DNA of 64,000 nt. Source: an uncultured Roseibium sp. (lineage in GTDB: Bacteria; Pseudomonadota; Alphaproteobacteria; Rhizobiales; Stappiaceae). The position numbers and the translations under genes were made by a program. Location: contig NZ_OY780958.1 of assembly GCF_963675985.1 (NCBI RefSeq), positions 1,302,001-1,366,000 of the forward strand, written 5' to 3'. Of this stretch, positions 9,050 to 17,066 are shown in pieces (the first letter of the stretch is position 1; each line of letters starts with the position of its first letter). The notes below the pieces were generated by a model, which was not told the origin of the DNA, ran no database searches, and saw nothing but the letters and a program-made list of their open reading frames with translations.

Positions 9050-10870
9050 ATGAACGGCCCGACCGGCAGTGACGGTGCGGGCCGTCTTGTTCTGGGTGTT
9101 GCCCGTTCGGCCAACGACAACGCCTGGCGGGAACGGCTCGACCAGGCGCAGGCGCTCAATGCCATGACGATTGCGCAGCGGCTCGGCGTGCCCGATGTGC
9201 TGGCGCGGGTGATGGCGGGGCGCGGCGTGGAGCCGGAAGGGGCGGAAGACTTCCTGGCGCCCTCGCTGAAGATGCTCATGCCGGACCCGTCCCGGCTGGT
9301 GGACATGGATGCAGCCGTCGCCCGCGTGGCCGATGCGGTGCAGAGCGGCACGAAGATCGCGATCTTCGGCGATTATGATGTAGACGGCGCGACGTCTTCT
9401 GCCATTCTCGCCAAATACCTGCGCTGGCTGGGCCTTGATCCGGTCATTCATATTCCGGACCGGATCATCGAAGGCTACGGGCCGAACGGGCCCGCCATCG
9501 AGGCCCTGAAGGAAGGTGGGGCGGGGCTGCTTGTCACCGTTGACTGCGGCAGCACTTCGTTCGAGGCCTTCGACGTTTCCAGAAAGCTTGGTCTAGAGGT
9601 GGTGGTCATCGACCATCACCAGGTAGGCGAGGAACTGCCCGAGGTTCGGGCGCTGGTGAATCCGAACCGGCAGGACGATCTCTCGGGGCAGGGGCATCTG
9701 GCCGCGGTTGGCGTTACGTTTCTGTTCCTGGTCGGCTTGAACCGGGAACTTCGACGGCGGGGTATTTTCAATGGACGCGGCGAACCGGACCTGATGGGGC
9801 TTCTGGATCTGGTCGCTCTCGGCACCGTGTGCGATGTGGTGCCGCTCAAGGGGCTGAACCGCGCCTATGTCACCCGTGGCCTTGCGGTCATGCACAAGCG
9901 GCTCAATCCCGGGCTGGCCTCGTTGGCCGATGCGGCGCGGGTCGCTGGAAAGCCGGCCCCCTATCATCTGGGCTTTCTGCTCGGGCCCCGGATCAATGCC
10001 GGTGGCCGGATCGGCGATGCGGCGCTGGGCGCGCGGCTCCTGACCTGCGAGGACGGCTACGAAGCGCGCGAAATTGCGGCGCGGCTCGACCAGCTCAACA
10101 CCGAACGCCAGGCCATGGAAGCGGTCATGCTGGAACAGGCCGGTGCCCAGGCCGTCATTGCGCTCGAGCAGGGTGACCCCGCCGTGCTGATCACCGGTTC
10201 CGAAGACTGGCATGCAGGCATAGTGGGCCTGATTGCCTCTCGTTTGAAGGAGGCGCATCGCCGGCCCGCCTTCGCGATCGCCTTCGACGAAACCGGCAAG
10301 GGCACCGGATCCGGACGGTCGATTCAGGGGGTCGACCTCGGCAAGGCGGTGCGCCAGGCCGTCGACCTGAAACTCCTGGAAAAGGGCGGCGGTCATGCAA
10401 TGGCAGCGGGCCTGACGGTCATGCGGGACAAGCTCGATGACCTGGCTGCCTTTTTCAACGAAACGCTGGCCGAGGATGTGGAAGAAGCGGCGTCGAAGCG
10501 CGATCTCAAGATCGACGGAGCGCTGACGGCGGCCGGTGCCACATTGGACCTGATGGAAAAACTGGAGCAGGCGGGCCCGTTCGGCGCCGGGCATCCGGAG
10601 CCGGTGTTTGCCTTTCCCGCCCACCGGGTCGCCTTTGCCGATGTGGTCGGCAAGGGCCATGTGCGCGCAAGCATTGCCGCGCCGGACGGAACCTCCCTCA
10701 AGGCGATTTCCTTCAAGGCGGACGACAGGCCGCATGGCAAGATGCTGCTGGAGGGAAGGGGCCGGAATCTGCATGTCGCGGGGACGCTGTCGATCGATAC
10801 CTGGCAAGGCAGCCCGAAGGTGCAGCTTCGCATCCTGGATGTGGCGGATCCGCAAAAGGTACGGATCTGA
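9050..10870 (+). CDS. recJ: Single-stranded-DNA-specific exonuclease RecJ
   Basis: A 5'-3' single-strand exonuclease used in recombination and mismatch repair. The 606-residue protein has the DHH-family motifs in order: DYDVDG (Asp108, Asp110, Asp112), VTVDCGS, DHH at 188-190, GTVCDVVPL, and the DHHA1 domain with GSGRS and GGGHAMAAG (446-454), followed by a C-terminal OB-like region. AGGAAAG about ten bases upstream supports the ATG. It is the last large gene of the co-directional run that begins at 5366. Confidence 0.96.
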   Translation: MNGPTGSDGAGRLVLGVARSANDNAWRERLDQAQALNAMTIAQRLGVPDVLARVMAGRGVEPEGAEDFLAPSLKMLMPDPSRLVDMDAAVARVADAVQSGTKIAIFGDYDVDGATSSAILAKYLRWLGLDPVIHIPDRIIEGYGPNGPAIEALKEGGAGLLVTVDCGSTSFEAFDVSRKLGLEVVVIDHHQVGEELPEVRALVNPNRQDDLSGQGHLAAVGVTFLFLVGLNRELRRRGIFNGRGEPDLMGLLDLVALGTVCDVVPLKGLNRAYVTRGLAVMHKRLNPGLASLADAARVAGKPAPYHLGFLLGPRINAGGRIGDAALGARLLTCEDGYEAREIAARLDQLNTERQAMEAVMLEQAGAQAVIALEQGDPAVLITGSEDWHAGIVGLIASRLKEAHRRPAFAIAFDETGKGTGSGRSIQGVDLGKAVRQAVDLKLLEKGGGHAMAAGLTVMRDKLDDLAAFFNETLAEDVEEAASKRDLKIDGALTAAGATLDLMEKLEQAGPFGAGHPEPVFAFPAHRVAFADVVGKGHVRASIAAPDGTSLKAISFKADDRPHGKMLLEGRGRNLHVAGTLSIDTWQGSPKVQLRILDVADPQKVRI

Positions 10871-10916
10871 TTGCCTTGTTAATTATGCTTAATCGGCGTT
10901 AACCAATTGGCAATGT

Positions 10917-10957
10917 CCCCGGCCTAGCCTTTCTGCAGGCAGAAGGAATCGCCGGGG
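10917..10957 (+). repeat. Two-part hairpin in the leader of the 66-aa ORF
   Basis: CCCCGGC at 10917-10923 pairs with GCCGGGG at 10951-10957. Inside it, CCTTTCTGC at 10928-10936 pairs with GCAGAAGG at 10939-10946 with one bulged T. The structure ends six bases before the ATG at 10964 and captures the purine-rich stretch that would be the ribosome-binding site. It may end recJ transcription or control translation of the downstream ORF; no T-tract follows. Confidence 0.5.
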
Positions 10958-10963
10958 GCTGAC

Positions 10964-11164
10964 ATGCACGCTCAGGAAGAGCTGAAGAACCTGTTCACCG
11001 AAATCGAGCAATCCAGCGACCGTGCGCTGGCCGGCCTGCACAAGGTCAGGGCGACCACGAAACTGGAGACCTTTCCGAGCAACCGGCATATGGTGATGCT
11101 GCAGACCGCTTTCCTCGGGGCGCTGGCCTCGCTGATGGCGCTCTGGATCAGCCGCGGCGCCTAA
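10964..11164 (+). CDS. Small single-span membrane protein
   Basis: A 66-residue ORF. Residues 1-43 are hydrophilic and mostly helical in character (EELKNLFTEIEQ); residues 46-62 form one hydrophobic span (TAFLGALASLMALWI), ending SRGA. I do not recognise a family. The only purine-rich element near the start (GGGGG before the ATG) is tied up in the preceding hairpin. Evidence for a gene is moderate: sensible composition, a membrane segment and correct position after recJ. Confidence 0.5.
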   Translation: MHAQEELKNLFTEIEQSSDRALAGLHKVRATTKLETFPSNRHMVMLQTAFLGALASLMALWISRGA

Positions 11165-11243
11165 GCCTACCGGATTCTCTTTACCTGTCCTGAATTATCG
11201 GGCAGAGGTGGCACCAGATACACCTCGTCCGGAGCCATGTTCA

Positions 11244-12140
11244 ATGCAGGACTACCCCATCGCTTTATGCGCGCTCAATCTCGGCTTCGCGCCCGCGTCG
11301 CCAGAGGCTTTTGCTGCTCATATCGAAGACAAGATGCTGGAAGCCGCCCGCCAGGGCGCGCGTCTTGTGATGTTTCCTGAATATGCGATCGAGGCAGCGC
11401 TCGCCTGGAAGCCGGATGGCTTGCCGGCGACGGAGGAAATGGCTTTTCTCGCGGGCGCCGGGGCAGAGCTGCTCGAGTTGCTGCGGCCCTTGCCGGAGCG
11501 CCACGGGATTTCGCTGCTTTGCGGCTCCATGCCGGTTACCTGCGAGGACGGCCATACCAACACCGCCATTCTTCTGACCGCCGACGGACGGGAAATCCGG
11601 CAGGACAAGCTCTCCCTGACACCGGGGGAGCAGGATGAAGAGAGCTGGCTGCTCACGCCGGGAACAACCCTGAAGACCTTCGACCTTGACGGTCTGAAAA
11701 TGGCGATCCTGATCTGCCTCGACGTGGAGATGCCGGCGCTCTCCAGCCTGCTGGCTCGTGAGAAGCTCGATTTGCTGCTGGTGCCGTCGATGACGGAAAA
11801 ACTCTCCGGCTATCACCGGGTTTTCGGCTGCGCGAAGGCGCGCGCCGTGGAACTCATGACCGCCGTTGCGGTCTGCGGAACCGTCGGCGCGGCTCAGGGG
11901 ACGACCCAGATGCTGACGAATGTCTCCGGTGTATCCCTGTTTCTGCCTTGTGAAGAGGATCTCGGTTTCACCGGTATCGGCGCACAGGTCGGGCCGACCG
12001 GTGGTGAGGCTGGGGAGGAACCGTTCGGGATCGTGAAAGTGCCCGTTGAGAAGATACGCGCCCTTCGTGGTGGATCGGCGGAGGTCTGGCCCGGATCCTG
12101 GTCGGCAGAACATGTTTCCATCGTTGGTGAAACTGGCTGA
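11244..12140 (+). CDS. Carbon-nitrogen hydrolase (nitrilase superfamily)
   Basis: A 298-residue amidase of the nitrilase superfamily. The Glu-Lys-Cys triad is visible: Glu46 in FPEYA, Lys122 in QDKL and Cys158 in LICLD. The family hydrolyses amides, carbamoyl groups or nitriles; the substrate here is unknown. The active-site stretch ICLDVEMP resembles amidases more than true nitrilases. Start chosen at ATG 11244 because GGAG at 11231-11234 is correctly spaced; a GTG 36 bases earlier would add a proline-rich tail without support. No signal peptide, so cytoplasmic. Confidence 0.85.
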   Translation: MQDYPIALCALNLGFAPASPEAFAAHIEDKMLEAARQGARLVMFPEYAIEAALAWKPDGLPATEEMAFLAGAGAELLELLRPLPERHGISLLCGSMPVTCEDGHTNTAILLTADGREIRQDKLSLTPGEQDEESWLLTPGTTLKTFDLDGLKMAILICLDVEMPALSSLLAREKLDLLLVPSMTEKLSGYHRVFGCAKARAVELMTAVAVCGTVGAAQGTTQMLTNVSGVSLFLPCEEDLGFTGIGAQVGPTGGEAGEEPFGIVKVPVEKIRALRGGSAEVWPGSWSAEHVSIVGETG

Positions 12141-12188
12141 TTTCTCCGCCGGCAGTTTTAGCTGCAAATTAAGCGACTTTTCACAAAA

Positions 12189-12203
12189 TGCGCACATTGT
12201 GCA
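12189..12203. promoter_or_regulatory. Candidate operator upstream of the Nudix gene
   Basis: GCACATTGTGC at 12192-12202 is a perfect inverted repeat with 5-bp arms around one base, in the AT-rich 154-base gap before the Nudix gene. About 40 bases on, AATTCCCTAAG and AATTCCTTAG form a near-perfect direct repeat (about 12236-12261). Either could bind a regulator; both are short enough to be chance. Confidence 0.25.
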
Positions 12204-12294
12204 CTTATAGCTGGACATAGCTTTTGCTTGGGCGTAATTCCCTAAGTGAAATTCCTTAGATTTGATTCGCTATTAGACTGTCCCACAGACCCAC

Positions 12295-12783
12295 ATGACC
12301 ACGACAACTCTTACACCGCCCGCATCGATATTCCTGCAGAGCCTCGTCGGTATTTTCAAGCGGCCGCCGCGGCTGCAAATCGCCGCCTTGTGCTATCGGA
12401 AGTCGCGGAAAGGACTTGAGGTTCTGCTGGTGACGTCCCGCGGAACCCGGCGATGGATCCTGCCCAAGGGCTGGCCGGAGCTGAAGGAAGCAGGTCATGA
12501 GACTGCGGCAACGGAAGCCTATGAAGAGGCGGGTGTTGTCGGGTCGGCCGAAAACAAACCTTACGCTCAGTTCCGGTCCTACAAGGGGATGGATGGGGGT
12601 TTGAACCTCCGGACCCGTGTCGATGTCTATCTGATCAAGGCCGAGGAACAACTTGCGGATTTCCCGGAGAGCGGTCAAAGGGATATCGTTTGGGTGCCGG
12701 TCTCAAAGGCGATTAAAATGACCGATGAGCCGGGGTTGCACCGGATTTTGAAGCGGCTTGAGGCGGAATTCAAACGTCGTTGA
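12295..12783 (+). CDS. Nudix hydrolase
   Basis: A 162-residue protein with a Nudix box at residues 59-81: Gly59, Glu65, then TEAYEEAGV. The usual Arg of the REUXEEXGU core is Thr73, while the metal-binding Glu77 and Glu78 remain, so pyrophosphatase activity is plausible. The fold resembles the diadenosine/diphosphoinositol polyphosphate-type Nudix proteins common in alphaproteobacteria, judged by the WILPKGWPE lead-in. Substrate unknown. It is a stand-alone gene between the nitrilase-family and phosphate-transporter genes. Confidence 0.87.
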   Translation: MTTTTLTPPASIFLQSLVGIFKRPPRLQIAALCYRKSRKGLEVLLVTSRGTRRWILPKGWPELKEAGHETAATEAYEEAGVVGSAENKPYAQFRSYKGMDGGLNLRTRVDVYLIKAEEQLADFPESGQRDIVWVPVSKAIKMTDEPGLHRILKRLEAEFKRR

Positions 12784-12913
12784 GCGCTCTGCCTGTCTAA
12801 TTTAACAATTGGCAGAGCTGTTCTCTGTTAGATGGCTAAGAAATCTATGGATCGGCGCGCCGACGGAATTGATTTCTGGCCGTATTTGTTTATCCCTGCA
12901 TCCTGCGAACGAG

Positions 12914-12944
12914 CGGGCTATTGGGCCCGAAGGCCCAAAGCCCG
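12914..12944 (+). promoter_or_regulatory. Strong hairpin just upstream of the phosphate transporter start
   Basis: CGGGCT at 12914-12919, one bulged A, then TTGGGCC at 12921-12927 pair with GGCCCAA at 12932-12938 and AGCCCG at 12939-12944 around the tetraloop CGAA: a 13-bp GC-rich stem. It ends 12 bases before the ATG at 12957, directly ahead of the GAGG ribosome-binding site. No T-tract follows. A role in mRNA stability or translation control is inferred. Confidence 0.55.
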
Positions 12945-12956
12945 GGAACGAGGTGC

Positions 12957-14459
12957 ATGGACGTTCACAAGAGCTACAAGAAGCCGACCCTCGACAAGGA
13001 CCTCGATAAGTTCACCTATATCGAGGAGGCTACCACAAATGTCGGTCGCGGGCTCGCCGCTCCTGGATTTGCCTTTCTCTTCATCATTCTGTCGGGTGCC
13101 ATAGCCGGTATCTATATGACCGGTACCCATGGGGCGGCGGTGATCATGGCTGCCGCGGCCATTGGTGCCTATATGGCGCTTAACATCGGCGCCAACGACG
13201 TCGCGAACAACGTCGGCCCGGCCGTGGGGTCCCGCGCCATGACCATGGTGACGGCCCTCATCATCGCGGCCCTGTTCGAAAGCGCGGGCGCGCTGATCGC
13301 CGGTGGCGACGTGGTCGGAACGATTTCCAAGGGGATCATCGATCCTGACATGGTCAGCGATCCTGCGGTCTTCATGGCGGCAATGATGGCGGCCCTGGTG
13401 TCTTCGGCCTTGTGGATCAACCTTGCGACCTGGCTCGGCGCCCCGGTCTCTACGACCCACTCGATCGTCGGCGGCGTCATGGGGGCGGGTATCGCGGCCG
13501 CCGGAATGTCCTCGGTAAACTGGCCGACAATGGGCAGTATCGTCGCGAGCTGGGTCATCTCGCCTTTGCTTGGTGGCGTGATCGCTGCCTTTTTCCTGGC
13601 CATCATCAAGACCTTCATCATCTATCAGGATGACAAGATCGCGGCCGCACGCCGTTGGGTGCCGGTTCTGATCGCGATCATGATCGGTTGTTTTGCGGCC
13701 TATCTGGCGATGAAAGGGCTGAAGCATCTGGTCAAGATCAGCCTGTTTCAGGCATTGGCCGGGGGGCTGCTCATCGGATTTACTTCCTGGGCAGCGGTCC
13801 GGCCGCTCATTCGCATGCAGTCGAAAGGACTTGAGAACCGGAACCAGTCCCTGCGCAAACTCTTCTCGCTGCCGCTGATCTGCTCGGCGGCGCTTCTGTC
13901 TTTCGCTCATGGCGCGAACGATGTCGCCAATGCGGTCGGACCGCTGGCCGCCGTCGTGCATACGGCGGGGCTTGGCGAGGTTGTCGCAAAAGTCGCCATT
14001 CCCTTGTGGGTGATGGCGGTCGGTGCGCTCGGGATCTCCTTCGGGCTTCTTCTGTTCGGGCCGAAACTGATCAACATGGTCGGCCAACAGATCACGAAGC
14101 TCAATCCGATGCGGGCCTATTGTGTCGCCCTGTCTGCGGCGATCACCGTGATTGTCGCCTCCGGGCTCGGGTTACCCGTCAGTTCCACCCATATTGCCGT
14201 CGGCGCGGTCTTTGGCGTCGGGTTCTTCCGGGAATGGTACACGGAACGTTCAAAACGCCGGATGGCGTTTTTGAACAAGAACAATACGCTTAAGGAAAAA
14301 CGGGTGCGCCCGGTCAGGAACCGGGAAGAGCAGAACCGGCGTATGCTGGTGCGCAGGGCTCATTTCATGACGATTGTTGCAGCGTGGGTCGTCACGGTGC
14401 CGGCGTCTGCGGTCCTGTCGAGCGTCCTGTTCTTCGTTCTGCGCCCCCTGATGGGCTGA
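12957..14459 (+). CDS. Inorganic phosphate transporter, PiT/PHO4 family
   Basis: A 500-residue integral membrane protein that takes up inorganic phosphate (as metal phosphate) by proton symport. The two PHO4 signatures are present: GANDVANNVGPAVGS in the N-terminal half and GANDVANAVGPLAAV in the C-terminal half, with the paired STTHSIVGG and SSTHIAVGA motifs showing the internal duplication. About ten to twelve hydrophobic segments are visible. The start is ATG 12957, preceded by GAGG; upstream in-frame codons fall in the hairpin. The bidirectional terminator at 14491-14520 ends the transcript. Confidence 0.95.
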   Translation: MDVHKSYKKPTLDKDLDKFTYIEEATTNVGRGLAAPGFAFLFIILSGAIAGIYMTGTHGAAVIMAAAAIGAYMALNIGANDVANNVGPAVGSRAMTMVTALIIAALFESAGALIAGGDVVGTISKGIIDPDMVSDPAVFMAAMMAALVSSALWINLATWLGAPVSTTHSIVGGVMGAGIAAAGMSSVNWPTMGSIVASWVISPLLGGVIAAFFLAIIKTFIIYQDDKIAAARRWVPVLIAIMIGCFAAYLAMKGLKHLVKISLFQALAGGLLIGFTSWAAVRPLIRMQSKGLENRNQSLRKLFSLPLICSAALLSFAHGANDVANAVGPLAAVVHTAGLGEVVAKVAIPLWVMAVGALGISFGLLLFGPKLINMVGQQITKLNPMRAYCVALSAAITVIVASGLGLPVSSTHIAVGAVFGVGFFREWYTERSKRRMAFLNKNNTLKEKRVRPVRNREEQNRRMLVRRAHFMTIVAAWVVTVPASAVLSSVLFFVLRPLMG

Positions 14460-14490
14460 TCCTGCATTCTATCATCCAAAACCAGACATG

Positions 14491-14520
14491 AAAAAACGGG
14501 GGCGTTTTGCCCCCGTTTCC
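14491..14520. terminator. Bidirectional intrinsic terminator between phosphate transporter and tupA
   Basis: AAACGGGGGC at 14494-14503 and GCCCCCGTTT at 14509-14518 form a perfect 10-bp stem with a 5-base loop. Reading leftward it is followed by a run of six T (AAAAAA on the plus strand at 14491-14496), suiting the tup operon; reading rightward the stem itself ends in TTT, suiting the phosphate transporter. Confidence 0.88.
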
Positions 14521-14545
14521 TGCAATGCCGTCAATTCGCGTCGGA

Positions 14546-15388
14546 TCAGTTGGACGCCGATCCGCCGGCGTTCGGGAAGAACAACTGTTCGCCGCCAACC
14601 TTGTAGGATGCGATCGCCTTCTGACCTTCCGCTCCGATCAGCCAGTCGATGAATTCCTGGCCGGCTTCAGCCTTCACGTTCGGGTGCTTTTCCGGATTGA
14701 CCAGGATGACGCCGTACTGGTTGAACAGGCGGTCATCGCCCTGGGCCAGGATTTCAAGCGCGTCCTTGTTCTTGAAGGCAAGCCAGGTCGCACGATCGGA
14801 CATGGTGTAGGCACCCATGCCGGCGGCGGCGTTCAGCGTCGCGCCCATGCCCGAGCCGGTTTCCCGGTACCAGGAGCCCGAGGCGGTGGTCGGGTCGATG
14901 CCGGCCTGTTTCCAAAGGGCGCGTTCCTTCTTGTGGGTGCCGCTGTCGTCGCCGCGAGAGGCGAAGATTGCTTCGCTGTCGGCGATCTTCTTGAGGGCGG
15001 CAGTGGCATCGGTCATGCCCTTGATACCGGCCGGATCGTTCTTCGGTCCGACGATGACGAAGTCATTGTACATGACATCGAAGCGTTTCACGCCGAGGCC
15101 GTCGGCCACGAATTTTTCTTCGGCCGGTTTGGCGTGGACGAGCAGGACATCGCCGTCGCCATTGGCGGCATTCTTGAGTGCCTGGCCGGTTCCCACGGCG
15201 ACAACGCGAACTTCGATGCCGGACTTGTCCTTGAACATGGGCAGGATGTAGTCGAGCAGGCCGGAATTCTGGGTCGAGGTAGTCGACTGGACGATGATGA
15301 AATTATCGGCGGCAAATGCGGCCGCACTTGCTCCGACGGTCAGGCCGATAGCAAGCACACCGCTTGCCAGGCGTTTGAATAGGCTCAT
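14546..15388 (-). CDS. tupA: Tungstate ABC transporter substrate-binding protein
   Basis: A 280-residue periplasmic binding protein with a Sec signal peptide (about residues 1-26, ending AFA). The segment STTSTQNSGLLDYILP after the signal is the characteristic TupA oxyanion-binding motif, followed by GTGQAL, GDGDVLLVHA and RGDDSGTHKKE, all diagnostic of the TupA family rather than ModA. Captures tungstate (possibly also molybdate) for tungsten- or molybdenum-cofactor enzymes. It is the third gene of the operon, 29 bases after tupC, with AAGGGAG upstream of the ATG. Confidence 0.93.
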   Translation of the reverse strand: MSLFKRLASGVLAIGLTVGASAAAFAADNFIIVQSTTSTQNSGLLDYILPMFKDKSGIEVRVVAVGTGQALKNAANGDGDVLLVHAKPAEEKFVADGLGVKRFDVMYNDFVIVGPKNDPAGIKGMTDATAALKKIADSEAIFASRGDDSGTHKKERALWKQAGIDPTTASGSWYRETGSGMGATLNAAAGMGAYTMSDRATWLAFKNKDALEILAQGDDRLFNQYGVILVNPEKHPNVKAEAGQEFIDWLIGAEGQKAIASYKVGGEQLFFPNAGGSASN

Positions 15389-15417
15389 ATCAGTTTTCTC
15401 CCTTATGAGTTTATGAC

Positions 15418-16182
15418 CTAGATGAGGATCTCGCCGGCCAGATAGGCGCGGGCGGCTTCGGATACCGGCCGATCGAAGAAGGTGTCGGCCGGTGTATGCT
15501 CGGTGATCTTTCCGGCATGAAGAAAGACGACCTCCTCGGCGAGGCGGCGGGCCTGATGGGGCGCGTGGGTGATCATGATCACCTTGACGCCGGCGCGCCG
15601 AACCTTCGAGATCGCCTGTTCGATGACAAGGGTGGTCGCGGGGTCCAGATTGGCCGTCGGTTCGTCCAGCATCAGGACTTTCGGTTTGAGGATCAGCGCG
15701 CGGGCAAGGGCCAGGCGCTGTTGTTCGCCGCCCGAAAGAACCCGGGCAGGCCGCTTGGCCAAGGGTTCGAGTCCCAGGTCCGAAAGGGCCTCCTTGAGCC
15801 TGGCTGCCCGGTCGGAGACTTTGCGCAGGCCAAGGGCGAAGTTCAGGTTCGCGGCAACGGAGCGGCGCAGCAGGACCGGCTTTTGAAAGACTAGCGCCTG
15901 TTGCATGCGGACGGCTTTGGTCACGGGCTGTCCCATCCAGCGGATCTCGCCGGATGTCGGCTGGAGAAGGCCGTGCAACAGCCGCAGCAGAACGCTCTTT
16001 CCGGCGCCATTCGGCCCCATGAGAACGGTCAACCGGTCAGTGCCCAGATCGAGGTCGATGCCCTTCAGGATCTCGGTATTGCCGGTGGCGAAGGTCAGGC
16101 CACTCACTTGCAACGGCATGGGTGACGGTGCCGGCCTCGGTCGGGTGTCGGCATGGCTGGCAAGGCTGACAACCTCATGCAT
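15418..16182 (-). CDS. tupC: Tungstate ABC transporter ATP-binding protein
   Basis: A 254-residue ABC ATPase with Walker A GPNGAGKS at 56-63, signature LSGGE at 149-153 and Walker B VLMLDEP. It energises import by TupB. The start overlaps the end of tupB by eight bases, so the two are translationally coupled. The first 20 or so residues are an unusual Pro/Arg-rich extension; a second Met at residue 22 (16119) is an alternative start without that tail. Confidence 0.92.
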   Translation of the reverse strand: MHEVVSLASHADTRPRPAPSPMPLQVSGLTFATGNTEILKGIDLDLGTDRLTVLMGPNGAGKSVLLRLLHGLLQPTSGEIRWMGQPVTKAVRMQQALVFQKPVLLRRSVAANLNFALGLRKVSDRAARLKEALSDLGLEPLAKRPARVLSGGEQQRLALARALILKPKVLMLDEPTANLDPATTLVIEQAISKVRRAGVKVIMITHAPHQARRLAEEVVFLHAGKITEHTPADTFFDRPVSEAARAYLAGEILI

Positions 16183-16882
16183 GGGCCGAACTCCGTTCGG
16201 TGCCGCGCAGGAGCGCCACCGCGCCGTTGACGGCCAGGGCGATCAACAGAAGGACCATGCCGAGAGCGAGGGCCAGCGCCAGGTCGCCGCGCGATGTTTC
16301 CAGCGCGATGGCCGTGGTCATCATCCGGGTCACGTGGTTGATGTTGCCGCCAACGATCATGACCGCGCCGACTTCGGCCACGGCGCGACCGAACCCGGCA
16401 AGCAAAACGGTGATCAGGGAAAACCGGGCATCCCACAGCAGGGCACCGATCGCCGTGTGCCAGGGAACGACGAGGGAGTGGAAGGTGTCGGCATATTCCG
16501 CGTTCAGATCGGCGATGACCTGACGGGTCAAGGCAATGATGATCGGGGTGATGAGAACCGCCTGGGCGATGATCATCGCGGTCGGCGTGTAAAGCAGTTG
16601 CAGCGGGCCAAGCGGTCCCGCGTTGGACAGAAGCATATAGACGACGAGGCCGACGACCACCGGAGGCAGGCCCATCAGCGCATTGGCGAGCACCGTGACC
16701 GCGGCTCGTCCGGGAAAGCGGGAAACAGCGAGAATCGCACCAAAAGGCAGTCCGATCAGGGCGGAAATACCGAGCGCGCTCGCGGTTACACGCAAGGAAA
16801 GGCCAACGATTTCGGTCAGATCTTCGTTTCCACTGACGATCAGGTCACCTGCCAAGACGAAGCTATGCGCAAAATCCTGCAT
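16175..16882 (-). CDS. tupB: Tungstate ABC transporter permease
   Basis: A 235-residue membrane permease with five to six hydrophobic segments and the binding-protein-dependent transport EAA-like loop (AVAEVGAVMIVGGNI). First gene of the operon. The ribosome-binding site is odd: AGGGAG at 16909-16914 lies about 26 bases before this ATG but is perfectly placed for an ATG at 16901 that opens a five-codon ORF ending one base before tupB (see separate entry). In characterised systems tupA usually comes first; here the order is B-C-A. Confidence 0.92.
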   Translation of the reverse strand: MQDFAHSFVLAGDLIVSGNEDLTEIVGLSLRVTASALGISALIGLPFGAILAVSRFPGRAAVTVLANALMGLPPVVVGLVVYMLLSNAGPLGPLQLLYTPTAMIIAQAVLITPIIIALTRQVIADLNAEYADTFHSLVVPWHTAIGALLWDARFSLITVLLAGFGRAVAEVGAVMIVGGNINHVTRMMTTAIALETSRGDLALALALGMVLLLIALAVNGAVALLRGTERSSAHA

Positions 16883-16883
16883 T

Positions 16884-16901
16884 TTATGTTTTTATTTTCA
16901 T
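16884..16901 (-). other. Five-codon leader ORF directly before tupB
   Basis: ATG AAA ATA AAA ACA TAA on the minus strand encodes MKIKT. It has the only good ribosome-binding site in the region (AGGGAG, about seven bases upstream) and its stop lies one base before the tupB ATG, in a different frame. This would allow termination-reinitiation onto tupB. Alternatively tupB is read from the distant site, or an indel separates the two. The same bases hold TTATG/CATAA, a short inverted repeat. Confidence 0.35.
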
Positions 16902-17066
16902 AATTGCTCTCCCTTCAGTAGCGTAACTTAGATTATCGCAAGAAAAAAGAGCTCCCGCACCTTGTTCGGAAGAAACTGCCTTTCTGAATTGTGCAGGGAA
17001 ACAAATTCGCCGACCTTATGGCGAGACCGGTTGGCGGGAGGGCCCGCGATCTCCGGCCGGATAGTG

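Noticed and set aside
5285..9451. Long open frames on the minus strand opposite the aminotransferase, hom and glpX genes
   Set aside because: They mirror the codon pattern of the high-GC plus-strand genes, have repetitive Arg/His-rich composition and show no family motifs.
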